Positions 59,301-64,000 of a stretch of DNA of 64,000 nucleotides are shown here, piece after piece. Origin of the DNA: Saussurea involucrata (Eukaryota > Streptophyta > Magnoliopsida > Asterales > Asteraceae); the NCBI GenBank assembly GCA_033807775.1, contig CM066327.1, forward strand, positions 95,874,295 to 95,938,294, in the 5' to 3' direction. The notes beneath the pieces are model-generated. The model was not told the DNA's origin. It ran no database searches and saw only the letters and a list, made by a program, of their open reading frames with translations. How positions within the stretch are numbered: position 1 is the first letter of the stretch; each line of letters starts with the position of its first letter. A program made the translations under genes and the position numbers.

Positions 59301-59453
59301 ATGAGGAGGATTGTACAGATATTGTACTTGATTTTTTTCAGTGCCCTCGAAAAAATGGACCATTCTTATTTTCCACTGAGGATACTCATCTCGAAGGAGA
59401 GTAGGAGGTTTAGTGAGAGAACCAGTAGTACAGAAATTATTTGTATTTGTCAT
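56369..59453 (-). pseudogene. Element E gag
   Basis: ATG at 59453, 169 nt after the LTR edge. N-terminal Copia gag (KPPTLLRDEYPQWKIRMVHFFEG, LWKELERQLEGG, LQTTYDRFNSLINKC, FLKSLNEEWLQL). Arg/Asp/Ser-rich basic region (58440-58560). Two zinc knuckles in tandem: the first reads CYK-stop-GKPGHYANEC because TGC became TGA at 58419-58421, the second is CFNCGKPGHFANEC (about 58285-58330). The same frame continues, with a TAG at 57909-57911, through a coiled coil to 57258. Two frame shifts near 57240 and 56640 follow, ending in IWIWVPKSL and TGA at 56369. Intact length would be ~1,020 codons. Confidence 0.9.
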
Positions 59454-59608
59454 TTGAAGATTTTAGAAAGAAAGTATGACTAAAGAGTTACTTCTATGAG
59501 CTTGAAGATTTTCTGGGTTTAAGCAGTTTCCAAACACAATTTTAAATCTCAATAATATCTATCACGAGTCTTGATAAGTGGATCACTTGATATTGAAAAT
59601 CAAGGAAG

Positions 59609-59620
59609 GCTCTGATACCA
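59609..59620 (-). promoter_or_regulatory. Primer binding site of element E
   Basis: The minus strand reads TGGTATCAGAGC(C), two bases inside the 5' LTR. The leader 59454-59608 has no ORF. Confidence 0.94.
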
Positions 59621-59622
59621 AT

Positions 59623-60475
59623 TGTTGGATCCCAGATACACTTAATCAAGATTAACAATCTATTAGTGGAGTTTAGAGTTTGATGCGGAAGCGTATTAAA
59701 CTAACAGATATGTTTGATAGATATTAGAACGCACATATATAAAGAAAACAGTAACGAATGAAAAGGATTTCTTGAACAGTTACTGTTATTCAATATATAA
59801 TAACAACACGAAGAACAAGTTAAGAACTGTTGGTGTGTGTGAGAATATAACACTCAGATATTTGACAATAAAGATTGAGAGTATTAGTGATTCCTTGTGT
59901 ATTCGTCCTTAGGAAGATCTCAACATGAGACTTCCTTTTATACTACTCTTAGAAGACTATGAAGTAGGTCATTGTTCCTTTTACGGCATGAATAGTAAAC
60001 TGGATGGTGTGAACAGTGGACTGGATGGTGTGAGCAGTTGTTTGAGCCATGCGCATTTAATGGAGCAGATGTACTTTTGGTAAATGCATTAAATGGCGCA
60101 GACGTCTATTTTGTACCTTGCCCTATTGAGTCCACTCATAGCTTGACACGTGTTTTGATAGTACTTTTTCATGCAAGTTGATGAACGTATTCAGTAATAT
60201 CTTCCAAGTCTTCATTGAGGACCACAGAGGCTCTGTAATGAATTACAGAGGTTCTGCGGTCTGGTCCTCTGTGGAGCAGTCTTCGCCGGATTCCGAGTCT
60301 TTGGTCTTCTTTGTGCGTATGACAGAGCTTCTGTAGGAAGCCTCTGCTACTTCTGTAGCTTCTTGACCTTGATTTCTCGGTAATGTCGGCAGAGCCTCTG
60401 TAAGAGGCTTTCTTCACTTAGCCTATTTTTCACTACTTCTAAATACTTCTATGATTAGGAAGATTGAAGCTAACA
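59623..60475 (-). repeat. 5' LTR of element E
   Basis: 853 bp. TATAAAAG on the minus strand at 59935-59942 is the likely promoter. Confidence 0.96.
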
Positions 60476-60480
60476 GAACT

Positions 60481-60643
60481 AAAGAAAACAGATGATGCCC
60501 TCAGAGATCCAAACTGGGTCAGCGCTATGTATGAAGAGCTGACAGAATTCGAAAGAAACAAAGTTTGGAAGCTTGTTCCTTGACCATCCAACAAGTCAGT
60601 GATAGGCACTAAGTGGGTCTATCGAAACAAGTTGGATGAACAT
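60481..60643 (+). pseudogene. Element D RT, N-terminal fragment
   Basis: Resumes the D pol frame after E: KKTDDALRDPNWVSAMYEEL, FERNKVWKLVP, TGA at 60581-60583 where CGA is expected, then IGTKWVYRNKLDEH. It is broken off by the LTR of D2 at 60644, whose target duplication should be AACAT (60639-60643). The rest of RT is not in the window. Confidence 0.9.
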
Positions 60644-61606
60644 TGTTGATCCAAACCCTCAGTGATTTGATAATGACCCTCTCTTAAACACTTAGTGAAA
60701 ATTGTAAGTAAACAATATGTATTAGAGTTTCACTATCGCTGATAAGTACTATGTCTCTATAGTACCGCTGATAGGAAACTCACACTCTTTAGATTAAGAC
60801 ATTCAGCGAACACTGTTCATCCAGTAGCTTTGAGTCTGTTCAGTCTCTGTGATGATCGATGATAAGTTATAGTTGTTTACTTATGATCCCTGAAGACAAG
60901 TCTCACGTCAACAAAGGTTCTACGCTGAAGTCGAAGATCAAGCCCAAGAACCAATGATAAGTCTACTAATGAATTGATGCGGATATCAGCGAAACAAGAC
61001 CTGTCCTTTCAACGTGAAGTATCAAGTAGAAGACTTTAGCAATCGCTGAGCTTTATCACTCGCTGATAAAGTACTGTTCAACGAACGCTGATCATGAAGT
61101 CTTCCTCTACAAGTTACTTTTGTCTTACCCCCTTGCACGTCTCCGTATGAAATGTCAGAACGGACCTCCCTTCTGTCTAGAATCGTACAACAAACTCTGA
61201 TTCTACACTGTGCACCATGCGGCTACTAAGGTTGTCTACAAAGGTCAAAACATGCAACCACTCAGCTGCTGCCACGTGTAAAGTAACACCGCCATGCATT
61301 AAATGCATGCAGTATATAAGAAGAACCCTACTTCAGAATTGAAGTGCTCGGCCATCTTCTTCTTTCTCTGTTAGTGTTAGAATATTATTCGTAGTATTCT
61401 TGTCTCCTTTCTATCTTATTTCTAGTGCAAGAAAACTTAGTGTTCTTAACTTGTTTAGATTAGGTTTATCCTTAATCTTGTTCCACAACAAGTTGTAAAT
61501 TGTTTGATTATATCAATAAACAATTTAGAAAGTAAAAATCGTGTGTTTGTATTCAACCCCCCCCCCCCCCCCTTCTACAAACTTGTATAACCCTTCGGGA
61601 CCAACA
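60644..61606 (+). repeat. 5' LTR of element D2
   Basis: 963 bp, TGTTGATCC to GGGACCAACA. TATATAAG at 61313-61320. The inverted repeat CTTTATCA-CTCGC-TGATAAAG at 61051-61071 is conserved with D. A 16-base C run at 61557-61572 stands where D has six. Confidence 0.92.
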
Positions 61607-61608
61607 AG

Positions 61609-61620
61609 TGGTATCAGAGC
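61609..61620 (+). promoter_or_regulatory. Primer binding site of element D2
   Basis: TGGTATCAGAGC two bases after the LTR. Confidence 0.93.
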
Positions 61621-61687
61621 AGATTTGTTTAATCTCATAAACAAGATCTTATCTATACTAATCTTCTCTTCCTTGCTATTTCTTTAA

Positions 61688-63816
61688 ATGGCTACCAACA
61701 CAAACACTAACAATATTGACAACGGTTCTCTTGCAAAACCCCCTAGATTCTCCAGAGATAACTTTAATCTGTGGAAAAATAGGATGATTCTATTCTTAGA
61801 AGGTGTAGACCCTACTATGCCTTACAATCTTGAAAACGGTCCATATATTCCTATAAGAATTGATCCTGAAGTTCCAGCCGCTGAGAATAGAGCTGCTATT
61901 CCAGAAAGGTTGGTTCCCAAGGAAATTCATATGTGGACTGATGAAGATAAGAAGAAAGTGGCTATCGACACCAAAGCCATATCCATTCTTTCCATGGCTC
62001 TTCCTGACGAAGTCTACCATTCCGTCATGAAAACCGTTGGTAAGGAATACTCTAACTTTGAACTTCTGACAAAGTTCTTGGAATGTTTACCTGAAAGCTG
62101 GGACAGTTATTCAATGTGTCTCAAGCTATCAAAGGATCTAAAATCCATGACTCTTTCTACCTTATATGGCACGATGCTTAATCATGAGCAATCGAGTCAT
62201 CTTAAGAAGAATCTTGTAAAAGATTCCAAAAGCACCCCTGTTGCTTTAATCTCAGAGTCACCTTCCACTCAGCGATCCACTATCACTATCACTGAGTTGG
62301 AGACTAACTCTGAATGCTCATCAGATCCTGACTCTTCAGATCTTGATGAATCTATGGCTCTCCTTTCTAATAAATTCAGGAGATTCACCAATAAGAAAAA
62401 TTTCAAAAAGAACAAACCTCTTGCTATTACTGACAAGCCAAGATCATCAACTCCTATTGATAAGGCTATTGCTACTTGCTATAATTGTGAAAAGATAGGA
62501 CATTTTGCTAGCGAGTGCAGGTCAAAGAAAGTCTCTAGACCCTCAGCTTTTCCCAAGAAATCTTCTAACCCCAGGTCTAGAGATGACAAGTACCAAAAGC
62601 TGAAAGAAAGGTACGCGAAGCTGAAAAGCTTTAAGAAGAAAGGCAAAGGCCTAATGGCTGACTATGATTGGGATACTTCTGATGAAGAAGAATCATCTAA
62701 CTCTGAAGATGATGATGAATCCAATCTCTGTCTCATGGCCAAAATCGAAGATGAGGAAGAAAACTCTAACATTCCCTCTGCTTCAACCTCTGCTACTAAG
62801 GTATCACCTTCCTTATTTACCAATATTATAAATATTGATGAAGTTGAAAGTCTTCAAAAGATCGATCTCCTGACCAGAAGTTTATATGAAGCCATGATAG
62901 GAAAAATTGTTGTTGAAAATCAAAATATTGATCTCGTTGAAAAACTTAAAAACTGTCATCTTCAAATAGAAAAGCTTTCTAAAATTGAAGAAGACTTGAA
63001 AGATCAAGTTCATATAAATCAGCTAGTCAAAATCGAACGAGAAGAAGCTATCGCTGCATTAAAAGCTGAAAAAGCTATTGTTGATGGATGGTATAAATCC
63101 TCAACAACGATCACTGAGATAATTAAGTCTCAAATTCCTCTGAGTGACAAACGTGGTCTTGGTTACAAAGTTAACGCTGAAGAACCAACCACTAACCATT
63201 CCATGCTTAAATTCGGAATGTTTGTCTCCTCTATCCCTGACACTACATCTTCTCAGTGTTCCTCTTCAAAACCTCCAATTCCTGAGGAAATCTCTACCTT
63301 AACTTCTAAAGGTAAAGAGAAAATCGTTTATTCAAAACCTCAGATGGGTTCAGTGACTTATCCCTCTACTTCTAAGAACAAGATCCCTGGATTTATTCAG
63401 CGATCTACTCCTAGACTTAAAGTGGATATAATTGGTAAAAAATCTGAAGAACTGATAGTTCCTCTCATTTCCAATGCCAAAGGCATACTTTGTGCTGGCC
63501 CTGCTCATTTAAAACTAACGGCTAAGCATGCAAATGGTCCTAAGACTACTTTTAGTTATAGGAAATGTTATCACTGTGGACTTACAATCATATTGCTAGT
63601 AAGTTCCCTACAACCACCAAAGCTGAAAAGATAGCTAAGGTGAAGATCAATGCCCCCAAGGCAAAGAAGACCACTAAGGTTAAGAAATTAACCAAAGTGA
63701 AGACTGAAAACAAAGCTGAATCTTCAAATACTGCGAAGACTGCTGAACCTTCCATTCCATCTACCTCCACTGACAAGTGTGTACACATGATGAAATGGGT
63801 TCCCAAGTCAAACTAA
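61688..63816 (+). pseudogene. Element D2 gag with in-frame internal deletion
   Basis: Open from ATG 61688 to a one-base loss near 63590; the last part runs in another frame to the stop at 63816 (WVPKSN). KPPRFSRDNFNLWKNRMILF is followed at about 62030 by KTVGKEYSNFELL. The ~59 residues between these segments in D, holding MWDTICVQYEG and the YESFICGKNESLSEVHQRF region, are absent without disturbing frame. Knuckle 1, CYNCEKIGHFASEC (62476-62520), is intact. Knuckle 2, CYHCGLTxxHIASK-, is damaged by the shift and its last Cys reads Phe. Acidic linker and coiled coil are as in D. The loss removes part of the conserved gag core, so the particle function is doubtful. Confidence 0.9.
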
Positions 63817-63834
63817 TCTTCCTTTGTAATGCAG
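63817..63834 (+). promoter_or_regulatory. Candidate 3' splice acceptor at the gag/pol boundary of D2
   Basis: After the gag TAA comes TCTTCCTTTGTAATGCAG, then the protease frame. Confidence 0.45.
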
Positions 63835-64000
63835 GTTAAGAAGGGTATTTGGTATCTCGATAGCGGATGCTGTAGACATATGACTGGTAAGAAGAACCTG
63901 CTCACTGAGTATAAGGAAGTGAAGGGTCCCTCTGTGACTTTCGGTGGAAATGGAAAATGACACACCGGAGGGTTTGGTGTACTCTCTAATGGTACAACAT
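63835..64000 (+). pseudogene. Element D2 protease start, cut by window end
   Basis: KKGIWYLDSGCCRHMTGKKNLL keeps the DSG active site, with Cys in place of the usual Ser after GC. A TGA at 63958-63960 interrupts GNGK, and the D copy reads GGC (Gly) there. The rest lies outside. Confidence 0.8.

Larger units (their letters stand above)
45346..60475 (-). mobile_element. Element E: young Ty1/copia retrotransposon with aORF (minus strand)
   Basis: 15.1 kb. LTRs 45346-46198 and 59623-60475, both 853 bp, with seven differences by direct comparison (0.8 percent). TSD GAACT at 45341-45345 and 60476-60480. Primer site and polypurine tract are in place. The order on the minus strand is gag, protease, integrase, RT, RNase H, spacer, ~1,690-codon aORF. 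It is the least damaged element: pol has one frameshift, gag two stops and two shifts, the aORF one stop and one duplication. At a commonly used plant rate of 1.3e-8 per site per year the insertion would be about 0.3 million years old. Confidence 0.96.
40213..60643 (+). mobile_element. Element D: Ty1/copia retrotransposon, split by E and D2
   Basis: LTR, primer site, gag, protease, integrase and the start of RT on the + strand. E (45346-60475) sits between integrase and RT with TSD GAACT, and D2 starts inside RT at 60644. The rest of D and its 3' LTR are outside the window. Reading frames continue correctly across E. Confidence 0.92.
60644..64000 (+). mobile_element. Element D2: Ty1/copia relative of D, 5' part
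   Basis: LTR, primer site, gag and start of protease, continuing past the window end. The D pol stops in mid-RT with no polypurine tract before this LTR, so D2 more likely inserted into D than shares an LTR with it as a tandem. Confidence 0.88.

Noticed and set aside
60644..61606. This LTR as the 3' LTR of D, making D-D2 a tandem with a shared LTR
   Set aside because: D pol ends in mid-RT with no polypurine tract before it. Insertion of D2 is simpler, though a deletion in a tandem cannot be excluded.

Overview
The window is a block of nested LTR retrotransposons from a flowering plant. I see no host gene, rRNA, tRNA gene or CRISPR array that I would defend. The plant assignment rests on Ty1/copia polyproteins ordered gag-PR-IN-RT-RNaseH, a Ty3/gypsy chromovirus carrying a chromodomain, initiator-Met-tRNA primer sites (TGGTATCAGAGC) and 5-bp target duplications. 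The extra ORFs (aORFs) downstream of pol resemble proteins I recall from composite-family genomes (lettuce, Tanacetum), so Asteraceae is my best guess. That guess is inference.

Layout, left to right. 1-2964: decayed aORF on the + strand from an element that is otherwise outside the window. 2965-27069: a rearranged Ty3/gypsy chromovirus (element B, +). B has a 5'-truncated 5' LTR, an inverted gag/protease scrap, no RNase H, and two guests: Copia A (6658-17817, minus, TSD AAAGG) inside its pol, and a gag-only Copia-like element I (20680-26651, minus) inside its 3' LTR. 27070-39013: Copia C (minus), a gag fragment plus 5' LTR, split in its leader by the non-coding large-LTR element F (29857-38639, TSD ATAAG). 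39014-39245: unassigned. 39246-40212: an LTR scrap H, then the LTR, primer site and leader of small Copia G (+). 40213-60643: Copia D (+), inserted in the G leader and itself split by Copia E (45346-60475, minus, TSD GAACT). 60644-64000: Copia D2, a relative of D, starting inside the D reverse transcriptase and running off the window.

Every protein here serves retrotransposition: gag forms the particle; protease, integrase and RT/RNase H process, copy and insert the element; the aORFs of A and E have unknown function. Almost every frame is broken by one or a few frameshifts or stops. E has nearly identical LTRs (7 differences in 853 bp) and looks like the youngest datable insertion. The relative order is G before D, D before E and D2; B before A and I; C before F.

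The most interesting signals cut across elements. (1) Each Copia element repeats a short private word through its leader, LTR, spacers and, in A and E, its coding sequence. (2) Each readable gag/pol boundary has a gag stop followed 11-20 nt later by a splice-acceptor-like GCAG just before pol. (3) Element I carries three hairpins at an exact 44-bp period, one with a compensatory base-pair change. (4) Large aORFs share an architecture in unrelated-looking sequences.
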